Assembly: GCA_947649645.1 (NCBI GenBank)
Contig: CANSSP010000011.1
Coordinates: 37,431-101,430 of the forward strand
Direction of reading: 5' to 3'
DNA from: an uncultured Roseburia sp.
Lineage (GTDB): Bacteria; Bacillota; Clostridia; Lachnospirales; Lachnospiraceae
Length of the DNA: 64,000 nucleotides
Positions 44,735 through 54,330 of this stretch are shown in pieces (position 1 is the stretch's first letter; every line of letters starts with the position of its first letter). The notes beneath the pieces are model-generated. The model had not been told where the DNA came from. It ran no database searches and saw nothing but the letters and a program-made list of their open reading frames with translations. Made by a program: the position numbers and the translations under genes.

Positions 44735-45136
44735 ATGACAACGAATGATCCAATCGCAGATATGCTTACAAGAATCCGTAACGCGAATACTGCCAAACAT
44801 GATACAGTTGACGTTCCGGCATCCAAAATGAAAGTCGCTATCGCAGATATTCTTGTAAATGAGGGATATATCGCAAAATATGATATTGTGGAAGACGGCA
44901 GTTTTAAGACCATCCGCATCACATTGAAATACGGCTCTGACAAAAATGAGAGAATTATCACGGGGCTTAAGAGGATCTCCAAACCGGGACTTCGTGTGTA
45001 TGCAGGCAAGGATGAACTTCCGAGAGTTCTCGGTGGTCTTGGTATCGCAATCCTTTCCACAAATCAGGGCATCGTCACCGACAAAGAGGCGAGAAAGCTT
45101 TCCGTTGGCGGTGAAGTGCTGGCGTTTGTCTGGTAA
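44735..45136 (+). CDS. rpsH: Small ribosomal subunit protein S8
   Basis: 133 residues ([40 protein letters not shown]). S8 binds helix 21 of 16S rRNA; in E. coli it represses the spc operon at rplE. The hairpins before this gene are therefore of interest. AAGGAGG is upstream. Confidence 0.98.
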   Translation: MTTNDPIADMLTRIRNANTAKHDTVDVPASKMKVAIADILVNEGYIAKYDIVEDGSFKTIRITLKYGSDKNERIITGLKRISKPGLRVYAGKDELPRVLGGLGIAILSTNQGIVTDKEARKLSVGGEVLAFVW

Positions 45137-45178
45137 TCAGAAAATACAATCAAACACAATCAATCAGGAGGTACGGGC

Positions 45179-45718
45179 ATGTCACGTATAGGAAGAATGC
45201 CAATCGCAATTCCGGCTGGTGTCACAGTCGACATTGCAGAAAATAATCATGTGACTGTAAAAGGTCCTAAGGGAACGCTGGAGAGAACGCTTCCGGTGGA
45301 GATGGAAATCAAGTCGGAAGACGGTCACATTCTTGTAACAAGACCGAATGACTTAAAGCGGATGAAGTCCCTGCATGGTCTGACCAGAACGCTGATCAAC
45401 AATATGGTTGTCGGTGTGACTGACGGATATAAGAAAGAACTCGAGGTAAACGGCGTCGGTTACAGGGCGTCCAAATCCGGAAAAGTGCTGACACTCAATC
45501 TGGGTTATTCCCATCCGGTTGAGATGACGGATCCGGAAGGTCTTGAGTCTAAGGTGGAAGGCAACAAAATTACGGTTTCTGGAATTGATAAAGAAAAAGT
45601 CGGCCAGTATGCGGCGGAGATCAGAGATAAGAGAAGACCTGAACCTTACAAAGGAAAGGGTATCAAGTACGCAGACGAAGTGATCCGGCGCAAAGTCGGT
45701 AAGACCGGTAAGAAGTAG
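45179..45718 (+). CDS. rplF: Large ribosomal subunit protein L6
   Basis: 179 residues ([40 protein letters not shown]). L6 lies near the factor-binding site of the 50S subunit. The start has AGGAGG. Confidence 0.98.
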   Translation: MSRIGRMPIAIPAGVTVDIAENNHVTVKGPKGTLERTLPVEMEIKSEDGHILVTRPNDLKRMKSLHGLTRTLINNMVVGVTDGYKKELEVNGVGYRASKSGKVLTLNLGYSHPVEMTDPEGLESKVEGNKITVSGIDKEKVGQYAAEIRDKRRPEPYKGKGIKYADEVIRRKVGKTGKK

Positions 45719-45736
45719 GGAAAGGAGTGACGAATC

Positions 45737-46105
45737 ATGGTTAATAAGAAATCAAGAACGGCAGTTCGCGAAAAGAAGCATAGAAGAATACGTCATCACC
45801 TCGCGGGAACTCCGGAGAGACCCCGTCTGGCTGTGTTCCGGAGCAACAATCACATGTATGCTCAGATTATTGACGATACGGCGAGAAATACAATTGTTGC
45901 CGCATCGACACTGGAAAAGGATGTAAAGGCAGAGCTGGAGAAGACGAACAATATCGCCGCTGCAGCACACCTTGGCACTGTGATCGCGAAGAAGGCACTG
46001 GATAAGGGTATCACGACAGTTGTTTTCGACAGAGGCGGTTATATCTACCACGGAAAAGTAAAAGCATTGGCCGACGCAGCAAGAGAAGCTGGACTGGAAT
46101 TTTAG
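45737..46105 (+). CDS. rplR: Large ribosomal subunit protein L18
   Basis: 122 residues ([36 protein letters not shown]). L18 binds 5S rRNA. AAAGGAG precedes the start. A 66-base gap to rpsE carries two hairpins. Confidence 0.98.
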   Translation: MVNKKSRTAVREKKHRRIRHHLAGTPERPRLAVFRSNNHMYAQIIDDTARNTIVAASTLEKDVKAELEKTNNIAAAAHLGTVIAKKALDKGITTVVFDRGGYIYHGKVKALADAAREAGLEF

Positions 46106-46107
46106 GA

Positions 46108-46152
46108 GCCGCCCGGCTTCGGGCTTCCTGGACTTTGTCCGGGAAGATTCAT
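46108..46152 (+). other. Two intercistronic hairpins rplR-rpsE
   Basis: CCCG-GCTT-CGGG is followed by CTTCCTGGAC-TTT-GTCCGGGAAG, a 10-pair stem with one T-G pair. Both lie just before the rpsE ribosome site and have no T-run. Confidence 0.6.
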
Positions 46153-46171
46153 TAATTTAGGAGGAAGAAAC

Positions 46172-46681
46172 ATGAAACGTCAGATTATTGATGCTAGTCA
46201 ATTAGAATTAAACGAAAAAGTGGTATCAATTAAACGTGTAACAAAGGTTGTCAAGGGTGGACGTAACTTCCGTTTTACAGCTTTAGTTGTTGTTGGCGAC
46301 GGCAATGGCCATGTTGGTGCCGGTCTGGGAAAAGCAGCGGAAATTCCGGAAGCGATCCGCAAAGGAAAAGAAGATGCGATGAAAAAACTGATCACGGTGA
46401 AACTGGACGAGGTTGACAGTATCACGCACGATGTGATGGGAAAACATACAGGGGCGTCTGTTCTCCTGAAGAAGTCTCCGGATGGTACCGGTATCATCGC
46501 CGGAGGTCCTGCACGTAACGTGTGTGAGCTGGCAGGTATTAAAAATATCCGTACAAAATCTTTGGGTTCCAACAACAAGCAGAATGTTGTGCTTGCGACA
46601 ATCAATGCATTAGGTCAGTTAAAGTCCCCGGAAGAAGTGGCGAGGCTTCGCGGCAAGTCCGTCGAAGAGATCGTAGGTTAA
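46172..46681 (+). CDS. rpsE: Small ribosomal subunit protein S5
   Basis: 169 residues ([37 protein letters not shown]). S5 helps form the mRNA entry channel and affects decoding accuracy. TTAGGAGG is upstream. Confidence 0.98.
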   Translation: MKRQIIDASQLELNEKVVSIKRVTKVVKGGRNFRFTALVVVGDGNGHVGAGLGKAAEIPEAIRKGKEDAMKKLITVKLDEVDSITHDVMGKHTGASVLLKKSPDGTGIIAGGPARNVCELAGIKNIRTKSLGSNNKQNVVLATINALGQLKSPEEVARLRGKSVEEIVG

Positions 46682-46694
46682 GGAGGAATTTAAA

Positions 46695-46880
46695 ATGGCA
46701 GAGAAAAAGCTTAAGGTTACACTTATCAAATCCACCATCGGTGCGGTTCCCAAGAATAAAAGGACGATTGAAGCACTTGGGCTGACCAAAATGCATAAAA
46801 CGGTTGTGCTTCCGGATAATGCGGCTACAGCAGGAGCGCTTCGCAAAGTTGCGCCGTATGTAAAAGTTGAGGAAGCATAA
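46695..46880 (+). CDS. rpmD: Large ribosomal subunit protein L30
   Basis: 61 residues ([37 protein letters not shown]). The small bacterial L30, placed between rpsE and rplO as usual. AAGGAGG is upstream. Confidence 0.97.
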   Translation: MAEKKLKVTLIKSTIGAVPKNKRTIEALGLTKMHKTVVLPDNAATAGALRKVAPYVKVEEA

Positions 46881-46905
46881 GCAGAAAAGACAGGAGGTGT
46901 CGGTA

Positions 46906-47343
46906 ATGGACTTATCGAATTTAAAGAAAGCGCCCGGTTCGACGCACAATGATTTCAGAAAAGGCCGCGGGCACGGGTCGGGAAACGGCAAAACCGCCGG
47001 AAAAGGCCATAAGGGACAGAAAGCGCGTTCCGGTGCTCCGAGAATCGGTTTTGAGGGCGGTCAGATGCCTTTATACAGGAGACTGCCGAAGAGAGGATTT
47101 AAGAATCGCAATTCTAAGACCATCGTTGGTGTCAATGTCAAAGCTCTTGAGGTTTTTGAGAACGACGCGGTGGTATCTGTTCAGACCCTGATGGAGACGG
47201 GTATCGTGAAGAACCCAAGGGACGGCGTTAAAATCCTTGGAGAGGGCAGACTTACCAAAAAGCTCACGGTACAGGCAAATGCATTCAGTGCAGGCGCAAA
47301 AGAAAAGATTGAGGCTCTTGGTGGAAAAGCAGAGGTGATTTAA
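46906..47343 (+). CDS. rplO: Large ribosomal subunit protein L15
   Basis: 145 residues ([40 protein letters not shown]). L15 is a 50S assembly protein. ATG 46906 follows AGGAGGTG; the longer frame into rpmD is not used. Its stop overlaps the secY start by one base. Confidence 0.98.
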   Translation: MDLSNLKKAPGSTHNDFRKGRGHGSGNGKTAGKGHKGQKARSGAPRIGFEGGQMPLYRRLPKRGFKNRNSKTIVGVNVKALEVFENDAVVSVQTLMETGIVKNPRDGVKILGEGRLTKKLTVQANAFSAGAKEKIEALGGKAEVI

Positions 47344-48671
47344 TGCTAGAGACACTTCGTAATGCATTTAAAATTAAAGATATCCGCGGGCGGATTATCT
47401 TTACATTTTTAATGCTGATTGTCATCAGGATAGGAAGTCAGCTTCCGATTCCTGGTGTGGACAGTGAAGTATTTGCAAACTGGTTTGCAGGACAGTTCGG
47501 GGAGGGCATGAGTTTTTTTGATGCCATAACCGGCGGTTCTTTTTACAATATGTCAATCTTTGCATTGAATATTACGCCATACATCACCTCATCTATCATT
47601 ATGCAGCTTCTCACCATTGCGATTCCCAGGCTTGAGGAAATGCAGCGTGACGGGGAAGAGGGGCGGAAAAAAATCGCTGAGATCACACGTTATCTCACAA
47701 TCGCGCTGGCGCTGATTGAAGCCATCGCTATGACGATCGGATTTAAAAGAGGCGGTTATCTGGAATACAACAGCGGCGTACTCGGAGTGATGTCGGTTAT
47801 TATGGTGATACTCACTCTGACGGCCGGGTCTGCGGTACTCATGTGGATCGGGGAGCGTATCACGGAGAAAGGCGTGGGAAACGGTATTTCCATCGTTCTT
47901 ACCATCAATATTGTCTCGCGTATGCCGAATGACATTGCGACGCTGTATCAGCAGTTTATCGCCGGCAAAATTGTACCCAGAGCAATTCTGGCTGCAGTCA
48001 TTATACTTGCGATTATCGTGGCAATGGTGCTGTTTGTCGTTTTTCTGCAGGGCGGCGAGCGCAGGATTCCGGTACAGTATTCAAAGAAAATACAGGGAAG
48101 AAAACAGGTCGGAGGTCAGTCAACGCATATTCCGCTCAAGGTGAATACCGGCGGTGTTATTCCTGTCATTTTTGCGCAGTCCCTGCTTCAGACGCCCGTG
48201 ATCGTTGCGAGCCTTCTGGGCAAAGGAAACGGAACGGGGATCGGCAGTAAGATCTTAAAGGGAATGTCACAGTCGAACTGGTGCGACCCGAATGAGCCCA
48301 TCTATTCGATTGGTCTGGTGGTTTACATTGTGCTGATCATTGCATTTGCATATTTCTACACTTCGATCACATTCAATCCACTGGAGATTGCAAACAATAT
48401 GAAGAAGGCAGGAGGATTTATTCCGGGAATCAGACCGGGAAAACCAACCAGCGATTATCTGAATCGGATACTCAATTATATTGTCTTTATAGGGGCTGTT
48501 GCACTTGCCTTTATCGCATTCGTGCCGATTTTCTTCAACGGCGTGTTTGGGGCAGATGTATCTTTCGGTGGAACATCCATCATTATTATTGTGGGTGTCG
48601 TCATTGAGACATTAAAGCAGATTGAGTCACAGATGCGTGTGCGTTACTATAAAGGATTTTTAAATGATTGA
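47343..48671 (+). CDS. secY: Protein translocase subunit SecY
   Basis: 442 residues with ten transmembrane helices; typical stretches are RIGSQLPIPGVDSEVFANWF, LNITPYITSSIIMQLLTIAI and PGIRPGKPTSDYLNRIL. SecY is the channel of the Sec translocon with SecE and SecG, which are not in this window. Its coupling to rplO ties channel production to ribosome synthesis. Hairpin GCAGCGCTG/CAGCGTTGC follows in the 145-base gap to adk. Confidence 0.98.
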   Translation: MLETLRNAFKIKDIRGRIIFTFLMLIVIRIGSQLPIPGVDSEVFANWFAGQFGEGMSFFDAITGGSFYNMSIFALNITPYITSSIIMQLLTIAIPRLEEMQRDGEEGRKKIAEITRYLTIALALIEAIAMTIGFKRGGYLEYNSGVLGVMSVIMVILTLTAGSAVLMWIGERITEKGVGNGISIVLTINIVSRMPNDIATLYQQFIAGKIVPRAILAAVIILAIIVAMVLFVVFLQGGERRIPVQYSKKIQGRKQVGGQSTHIPLKVNTGGVIPVIFAQSLLQTPVIVASLLGKGNGTGIGSKILKGMSQSNWCDPNEPIYSIGLVVYIVLIIAFAYFYTSITFNPLEIANNMKKAGGFIPGIRPGKPTSDYLNRILNYIVFIGAVALAFIAFVPIFFNGVFGADVSFGGTSIIIIVGVVIETLKQIESQMRVRYYKGFLND

Positions 48672-48816
48672 ATTGGAAAACGGCAGCGCTGGGCTTATAT
48701 AAGTTCAGCGTTGCTTTGCAAATGGGGCGGAAGGGCATTTCCGTTCCGGGGCCTGTGTCAGTGCGGCATCCACAGGCTTCATGGGGACACAGAGCCGCGC
48801 AGAAATGAGGTTAATT

Positions 48817-49461
48817 ATGAAAATTATCATGTTGGGAGCTCCGGGAGCAGGTAAAGGAACACAGGCAAAGCAGATTGCAGACAAATATGGTATCCCCCAT
48901 ATTTCAACAGGAGATATCTTCCGCGCAAATATCAAAAATGGGACGGAGCTGGGCAGGAAGGCAAAGCAGTATATGGATCAGGGCGCCCTGGTGCCAGATG
49001 AACTGACATGTGATCTTGTGATGGACCGGATCCAGCAGGATGACTGTGAAAAAGGTTTTGTTCTGGATGGATTCCCAAGGACGATTCCGCAGGCGGAGGC
49101 ACTGGATGCGGCGCTTGCCAGAATCAGTCAGAAAATGGATTTCGCGGTTGACGTGGATGTTCCGGATGAAAATATCGTAAACCGTATGGGCGGCAGACGC
49201 GCCTGCCTGAACTGCGGCGCTACGTATCACATTGTTTCTATTCCGACAAAAGTGGATGGCGTCTGTGACCGCTGTGGCAGCGAGGTTGTGCTGCGGGATG
49301 ATGACAAACCAGAGACGGTGCAGAAGCGTCTTTCGGTATACCATGAGCAGACACAGCCGTTGATTGACTATTATAAAAAGCAGAATATCTTAAAAACGGT
49401 GGACGGAACACAGCCGATGGAAAAAGTGTTTGCGGATATCACGGCAATTTTAGGAGAGTAA
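48817..49461 (+). CDS. adk: Adenylate kinase
   Basis: 214 residues. P-loop [18 protein letters not shown]-binding [16 protein letters not shown], and a zinc-type LID with CLNCGATYH and CDRCGSE. It interconverts ATP, AMP and ADP. The frame opens at 48781, but ATG 48817 behind ATGAGG matches the family N-terminus. map starts one base after its stop. Confidence 0.98.
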   Translation: MKIIMLGAPGAGKGTQAKQIADKYGIPHISTGDIFRANIKNGTELGRKAKQYMDQGALVPDELTCDLVMDRIQQDDCEKGFVLDGFPRTIPQAEALDAALARISQKMDFAVDVDVPDENIVNRMGGRRACLNCGATYHIVSIPTKVDGVCDRCGSEVVLRDDDKPETVQKRLSVYHEQTQPLIDYYKKQNILKTVDGTQPMEKVFADITAILGE

Positions 49462-49462
49462 G

Positions 49463-50311
49463 ATGTCTGTTACGATTAAATCATCCCGTGAAATTGAATT
49501 AATGAGGCAGGCAGGAAAAATTCTTGCGAAGGTTCATGAAATGCTGGGGAATGAATTAAAGCCCGGAATGTCGACCCTTGAGGTTGACCGCCTGGGTGAA
49601 GATATGATTCGAAGCTTTGGATGTGAACCATCTTTTAAAAACTATCATGGATATCCCGCTTCGATCTGCGTATCCGTCAATGATGAGGTTGTACATGGCA
49701 TACCGTCTGCGGAGCGCAGACTGAAAGAGGGAGACATTGTCAGTCTGGATGCAGGTGTAAAATATAAGGGGTATCATTCCGATGCTGCAAGGACACATGG
49801 AATCGGAGAAATATCTGAGGATGCGCGTCTTTTAATAGAGAGAACGCGCCAGAGTTTTTTCGAGGGAATCAGGTATGCAAAAGCCGGTAATCATCTACAT
49901 CAGATTTCAAATGCGGTTCAGGATTATGCGGATCGTTTCGGCTATGGAGTGGTGCGCGATCTGTGCGGACATGGAATCGGCTCGAATCTTCATGAAGATC
50001 CGGAGATCCCGAATTTCAGGCAGGCAGGCAGAGGAATCCGGCTTCGGCCAGGCATGACGCTGGCGATAGAACCGATGATCAATATCGGCACTGCTGATGT
50101 CGTGTGGCTGGACGATGACTGGACTGTGGTCACGGACGACATGTCGCTCTCCGCGCATTATGAAAATACGATTCTGATTACGGAGTCCGGACCGGAGATT
50201 CTGACACTCACCGAGTCTGAGATTGCCGGGTCCGGTCCGCAGATGACGGGGCCGAGGTTTTTTGTTACAGAGGCGGATGCCGGGAATGCAAAAAGACAGA
50301 CGGGGAACTGA
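49463..50311 (+). CDS. map: Methionine aminopeptidase type I
   Basis: 282 residues; the usual size is ~250. The metal ligands are visible: Asp in SLDAGVKYKGYHSDAARTHG, His in CGHGIGSNLHEDPEIPN, and Glu in MTLAIEPMINIG. It removes the initiator Met from new proteins. After the normal end (ITESGPEILT) there is an extra tail of about 33 residues rich in Gly, Thr and Glu, of unknown role. Confidence 0.97.
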   Translation: MSVTIKSSREIELMRQAGKILAKVHEMLGNELKPGMSTLEVDRLGEDMIRSFGCEPSFKNYHGYPASICVSVNDEVVHGIPSAERRLKEGDIVSLDAGVKYKGYHSDAARTHGIGEISEDARLLIERTRQSFFEGIRYAKAGNHLHQISNAVQDYADRFGYGVVRDLCGHGIGSNLHEDPEIPNFRQAGRGIRLRPGMTLAIEPMINIGTADVVWLDDDWTVVTDDMSLSAHYENTILITESGPEILTLTESEIAGSGPQMTGPRFFVTEADAGNAKRQTGN

Positions 50312-50313
50312 GT

Positions 50314-50586
50314 ATGGACATAGAATTTGCGGAATCCAGAGCGGGACATGACAGGAACCAGATTTATCTGGTAAAAGAAAAAGATGAGGACGGTGTATAT
50401 CTGGTCAACGGAACGACGAAGCCGCTTAAGGCTCCGAAGCGGAAAAACCAGAGACATATACAGATTATTAAAAAACTTCCGGCAGAAGTTACAGAATGTC
50501 TGGCCGGGGAGTGGAATGACACCGCGATCAAAAGAGCGATCAGAATCTATCAGAAATTCAGAAACCAAAAGCAGGAGGATTTATAA
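50314..50586 (+). CDS. KOW-domain RNA-binding protein, L14e-like
   Basis: 90 residues. FAESRAGHDRNQIYLVKEKD followed by GVYLVNGTTKPLKAPKRKN is the KOW/SH3-like fold related to archaeal and eukaryotic L14e/L27e. Such genes sit between map and infA in many Clostridia and are annotated as ribosomal L14E-like, but a stable ribosomal role is not established. It is tightly packed: two bases from map and none to infA. Confidence 0.8.
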   Translation: MDIEFAESRAGHDRNQIYLVKEKDEDGVYLVNGTTKPLKAPKRKNQRHIQIIKKLPAEVTECLAGEWNDTAIKRAIRIYQKFRNQKQEDL

Positions 50587-50805
50587 ATGTCAAAGGCAGA
50601 TGTGATTGAAGTGGAAGGAAAGGTTGTGGAGAAGCTTCCGAACGCGTTTTTTAAGGTAGAGCTCGAGAACGGGCATCAGATCCTTGCGACGATCAGCGGA
50701 AAGCTCCGCATGAATTTTATACGTATTCTTCCGGGAGATAAGGTGACGATTGAGATGTCGCCATATGATCTCACAAAAGGGAGAATTATCTGGAGAGACA
50801 AATAA
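50587..50805 (+). CDS. infA: Translation initiation factor IF-1
   Basis: 72 residues with the S1/OB fold ([55 protein letters not shown]). IF-1 blocks the A site during initiation. Its start abuts the KOW gene stop, whose last codons carry AGGAGG. Confidence 0.98.
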   Translation: MSKADVIEVEGKVVEKLPNAFFKVELENGHQILATISGKLRMNFIRILPGDKVTIEMSPYDLTKGRIIWRDK

Positions 50806-50825
50806 GAAGAGATGTCAGAAAATGG

Positions 50826-50854
50826 TTGACTTCCATAGGTGTCCGTGTTATAAT
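50826..50854 (+). promoter_or_regulatory. Strong internal promoter before rpmJ
   Basis: TTGACT (50826-50831), a 17-base spacer and TATAAT (50849-50854). It should drive rpmJ to rplQ independently. A short CACT/AGTG hairpin followed by CCTTTTT (50865-50886) lies right after the start site and could attenuate transcription. Confidence 0.8.
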
Positions 50855-50932
50855 CTGTGACAGACACTTTTGGATAGTGCCTTTTTGTGCGTGTACGCAT
50901 GAGGAGAGCCGCGTCAGGAAAGGAGGATTACT

Positions 50933-51046
50933 GTGAAGGTAAGATCATCAGTGAAACCTATTTGCGAAAAATGCAAAGTCATTAAGAGAAAAGGAAGCAT
51001 CCGGATTATCTGTGAGAATCCGAAGCACAAACAGAGACAGGGCTGA
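50933..51046 (+). CDS. rpmJ: Large ribosomal subunit protein L36
   Basis: 37 residues, zinc-binding form: [20 protein letters not shown], then Cys in IICENPKH and His, giving C-x2-C ... C-x4-H. It starts at GTG 50933 with AAAGGAGG upstream. L36 is the smallest 50S protein and stabilises 23S rRNA. It is too short for most ORF length cut-offs. Confidence 0.97.
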   Translation: MKVRSSVKPICEKCKVIKRKGSIRIICENPKHKQRQG

Positions 51047-51501
51047 TCTTATTCCTGGGGTCTGTTGTATGACAGCGCAGAGCTGTTTTGTTATTATGTG
51101 CGGCTGCAGTGAAACGCCAGGCAGAGTTGTTTCACTGTTATCATAATATACAGCGGGGGCAGCTGCTCTTCCTTGTTTACATACCGAGAGCATGGAAGAG
51201 ATTCGCCTTAATAAGAAAAAGAACTGTGAAGGCACACATTTCAGGCCGGACGACAACGGAGCTGCCGGAATAGTTCTTTTTGGAGCGCGAAGATATCGGG
51301 ATATGGAGCGTCCGTCGGCAGTGCTTCGTGTGTGAGGTTTTATACACGGATGTCTTACAGGCAGGTATCGCGCGCAGAAAGTCATAAAGTCAGATGACTT
51401 GTCTTTCTGTTATTTAGGAATTGCGCCAGAAGGGCGCGTAACACTGGAACTGACTGGAAATGCCCAAAAGGCATAATGGATTAATGGAGGTATAAAAGCA
51501 C
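51047..51501 (+). other. 455-base gap between rpmJ and rpsM
   Basis: These genes are normally nearly adjacent. No convincing gene is found here; ORFs on either strand (for example 51088-51273) lack ribosome sites or family resemblance. Near the rpsM end, AAGTCAT (51379-51385) pairs with ATGACTT (51394-51400), with CAGAAA/TTTCTG extending the stem, followed by GCGCC-AGAA-GGGCGC and TGCC-CAAAA-GGCA hairpins. It looks like a structured leader. Confidence 0.5.
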
Positions 51502-51870
51502 ATGGCTCGTATTGCAGGTGTAGATTTACCAAGAGAAAAGCGTGTTGAGATCGGTCTGACGTATATCTATGGGATCGGCAGAACAAGTTCAAACCGCATT
51601 CTTGCAGAGGCAAAAGTAAATCCCGATACCCGTGTCAGAGATCTGACAGATGATGAGGTAAAAAGAATCAGTGCGGTTATCGATGAGACACAGGTTGTGG
51701 AAGGTGATCTGAGAAGAGAGATCGCGCTCAATATCAAGCGGCTTCAGGAGATCGGATGCTATCGCGGAATCCGTCACAGAAAAGGACTTCCGGTCCGCGG
51801 CCAGAAGACAAAAACAAATGCGAGGACGAGAAAAGGTCCGAAGCGTACCGTGGCGAATAAGAAGAAATAA
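51502..51870 (+). CDS. rpsM: Small ribosomal subunit protein S13
   Basis: 122 residues ([40 protein letters not shown]). S13 forms bridges between 30S head and 50S. GGAGG is upstream. Confidence 0.98.
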   Translation: MARIAGVDLPREKRVEIGLTYIYGIGRTSSNRILAEAKVNPDTRVRDLTDDEVKRISAVIDETQVVEGDLRREIALNIKRLQEIGCYRGIRHRKGLPVRGQKTKTNARTRKGPKRTVANKKK

Positions 51871-51941
51871 TCGGGTGCACTGTGCAGTCGGAAACAGGGT
51901 AATCATTATAGTTTATTCAGAGAAAGTAGGTTAGTTCAGAT

Positions 51942-52334
51942 ATGGCTAGAGTTACAAAAAAAGTGACAAAAAAGCGTGTAAAGAAAAACGTTGAACGCGG
52001 ACAGGCACATATTCAGTCATCTTTTAACAATACGATCGTGACGATCACGGATGCTGAGGGCAACGCTTTATCGTGGGCCAGTGCCGGTGGTCTTGGATTC
52101 AGAGGTTCAAGGAAATCTACTCCGTATGCTGCACAGATGGCGGCAGAGACGGCTACGAAGGCAGCTCTGATACACGGGCTGAAGACGGTTGACGTTATGG
52201 TAAAAGGACCCGGTTCCGGAAGAGAGGCGGCTATCCGTGCACTTTCCGCCTGCGGTCTTGAAGTTACGAGCATCAAAGACGTGACTCCGGTGCCTCACAA
52301 TGGATGCCGCCCGCCAAAACGCAGAAGAGTTTAA
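51942..52334 (+). CDS. rpsK: Small ribosomal subunit protein S11
   Basis: 130 residues ([39 protein letters not shown]). S11 lies on the 30S platform near the mRNA exit. The ribosome site is weak (AAAGTAGG), and a 71-base gap separates it from rpsM. Confidence 0.98.
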   Translation: MARVTKKVTKKRVKKNVERGQAHIQSSFNNTIVTITDAEGNALSWASAGGLGFRGSRKSTPYAAQMAAETATKAALIHGLKTVDVMVKGPGSGREAAIRALSACGLEVTSIKDVTPVPHNGCRPPKRRRV

Positions 52335-52352
52335 TTAGGAGGTAGAGACGAA

Positions 52353-52946
52353 ATGGCAGTAAATAGAGTTCCGGTTCTGAAAAGATGCAGATCGCTTGGG
52401 TTGGAGCCGAGTTATCTTGGCTATGATAAGAAGTCAAAAAGAGAGTTAAAGAGAGCGAACAGGAAAATTTCCGAATATGGTCTTCAGCTGCGCGAGAAGC
52501 AGAAGGCAAAATTTATCTACGGCGTACTGGAGAAACCGTTCCACAATTACTATGAGAAAGCCGATCGGATGAAAGGAATGACTGGTACAAATCTGATGAC
52601 CATGTTAGAGTCCAGACTGGACAATGTGGTTTTCCGCATGGGTTTTGCCAGAACAAGAAGAGAGGCAAGACAGATTGTCGGTCACAAATTTATTCTTGTA
52701 AACGGCAGGCAGGTAAAGATTCCCTCCTACCTGGTCAAAGCCGGCGACAAGATTGAGATCAGGGAGAAAAACAAAGGCCTTCAGAGAATGAAAGATATCC
52801 TCGAGGTGACCGGCGGCAGACTGGTTCCGGACTGGCTGGATGTCGACGCTGAAAAGCTGCAGGGAACTGTTAAAGAATTACCTTCCAGGGAGCAGATCGA
52901 CGTACCTGTTGATGAGATGCTTATTGTCGAGTTATATTCTAAGTAA
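52353..52946 (+). CDS. rpsD: Small ribosomal subunit protein S4
   Basis: 197 residues with the S4 RNA-binding domain (MGFARTRREARQIVGHKFIL). S4 starts 30S assembly; it is an autogenous repressor in E. coli (alpha operon) and Bacillus (own leader). In this cluster the structured gap before rpsM could be its target. No zinc-type Cys pair is present at the N-terminus. Confidence 0.98.
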   Translation: MAVNRVPVLKRCRSLGLEPSYLGYDKKSKRELKRANRKISEYGLQLREKQKAKFIYGVLEKPFHNYYEKADRMKGMTGTNLMTMLESRLDNVVFRMGFARTRREARQIVGHKFILVNGRQVKIPSYLVKAGDKIEIREKNKGLQRMKDILEVTGGRLVPDWLDVDAEKLQGTVKELPSREQIDVPVDEMLIVELYSK

Positions 52947-52996
52947 ATTTTTGTCTTGTGGCACCTGCCGTGTGACAGGCCGCATGGCTATCTGTG

Positions 52997-53022
52997 CTGT
53001 GCAGGGCATGTGCCTTGCACAG
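52997..53022 (+). other. Intercistronic hairpin rpsD-rpoA
   Basis: CTGTGCAGGGC (52997-53007) pairs with GCCTTGCACAG (53012-53022) over eleven positions, with one G-T pair and a four-base loop. No T-run follows. It could slow polymerase or protect one side of the mRNA. Confidence 0.7.
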
Positions 53023-53066
53023 TGATGAATGATCAGGCAGATTACCCGAGAAGGAGGGACTTTGTA

Positions 53067-54026
53067 GTGTTCGATTTTCAAAAACCAAAAATTGAAATCG
53101 CGGAAATTTCAGAAGACAAGAAGTACGGTAAGTTTGTTGTAGAACCATTGGAAAGAGGTTACGGTACGACACTCGGCAACTCCTTGAGAAGAATTATGCT
53201 CTCTTCACTGCCGGGCGCGGCTGTAAGCCAGGTTAAGATCGACGGTGTTTTACATGAATTCAGTTCGATTCCCGGGGTCAAGGAAGATGTGACTGAGATT
53301 ATTATGAATATCAAAAATCTTGCCATCAGAAATAACAGCTCTACAAATGAACCTAAAGTTGCTTACATTGAATTCGAAGGTGAAGGCGTAGTCACAGCAG
53401 CAGATATCCAGGTTGATTCTGATATTCAGATTTTAAATCCGGATCTGGTAATTGCCAATTTAAATGGGGGAGCAGACTGTAAGCTTTACATGGAGCTTAC
53501 CATTACAAAAGGCAGAGGGTATGTCAGTGCAGAAAAGAATAAGACGGAGGATGTGCCGATCGGTGTCATTGCAATCGATTCTATTTATACGCCGGTAGAG
53601 CGTGTGAATCTGGCGATTGAGAATACCCGTGTGGGACAGATTACAGATTATGACAAGCTGACACTGGATGTATTTACAAACGGCACTTTGGAGCCGGATG
53701 AGGCGGTAAGCCTTGCCGCAAAAGTGCTGAGCGAGCATCTGAGTCTTTTTATCGATCTGTCGGAGGCTGCACAGCAGGCGGATGTCATGATTGAGAAGGA
53801 AGACAATGCGAAAGAAAAAGTTCTTGAAATGAACATAGATGAACTGGAATTGTCCGTGCGTTCTTACAACTGTCTGAAGCGGGCCGGTATCAACACTGTG
53901 GAGGAGCTGACAAACCGGACGTCAGAAGACATGATGAAGGTGCGGAATCTTGGGCGCAAATCCCTGGAGGAAGTGCTTGCAAAGTTGAAAGAACTGGGAC
54001 TTCAGTTAAATCAGAGCGAAGAGTAG
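53067..54026 (+). CDS. rpoA: RNA polymerase alpha subunit
   Basis: 319 residues. The N-terminal dimerisation domain ([40 protein letters not shown]) and C-terminal helix-hairpin domain ([20 protein letters not shown]) are complete. The start is GTG 53067 behind AAGGAGGG; the longer ORF upstream is not homologous. A 304-base gap separates it from rplQ. Confidence 0.98.
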   Translation: MFDFQKPKIEIAEISEDKKYGKFVVEPLERGYGTTLGNSLRRIMLSSLPGAAVSQVKIDGVLHEFSSIPGVKEDVTEIIMNIKNLAIRNNSSTNEPKVAYIEFEGEGVVTAADIQVDSDIQILNPDLVIANLNGGADCKLYMELTITKGRGYVSAEKNKTEDVPIGVIAIDSIYTPVERVNLAIENTRVGQITDYDKLTLDVFTNGTLEPDEAVSLAAKVLSEHLSLFIDLSEAAQQADVMIEKEDNAKEKVLEMNIDELELSVRSYNCLKRAGINTVEELTNRTSEDMMKVRNLGRKSLEEVLAKLKELGLQLNQSEE

Positions 54027-54114
54027 GCAGAACCAGTAAGACCGATGGGCGTGGACTATGTCTCGTGTACAGGAGTGTATGTGGCAGTCCGGAGGGAATG
54101 TCTGGTTTCCCCGA

Positions 54115-54136
54115 CAGCCTGGTAAGGCTGCTTTTT
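54115..54136 (+). terminator. Possible attenuator in the rpoA-rplQ gap
   Basis: CAGCC (54115-54119), loop TGGTAA, GGCTG (54126-54130), then CTTTTT. The short stem suggests partial termination, which would lower rplQ relative to rpoA. I see no gene in the 304-base gap 54027-54330. Confidence 0.4.
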
Positions 54137-54330
54137 GTATGCCGGATGGGGGAATGCATCCGAAACAGCAGACGGAAAGAGCGCAGATGAGATTCCGGTA
54201 CACAATCATGCGTGGCTCACGGAAGGCGTTTGTGCGGTATCACAGATACCTTCCGCAACAAGAATACAGCATTCGGTGAGTAAGGCCAAAGAGCGTGGCC
54301 GGATGCTCCACAAAATGGAGGATAAGAAAA

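Noticed and set aside
51088..51273. Small plus-strand ORF (61 residues) in the rpmJ-rpsM gap
   Set aside because: No ribosome site and no resemblance to a known protein; the region looks like RNA structure instead.
50948..51385. Minus-strand ORF (145 residues) across rpmJ and the following gap
   Set aside because: It overlaps the confidently assigned rpmJ and has no ribosome site or recognisable motif.
54058..54279. Plus-strand ORF (73 residues) in the rpoA-rplQ gap
   Set aside because: No good ribosome site, odd composition, and it spans the attenuator-like hairpin.
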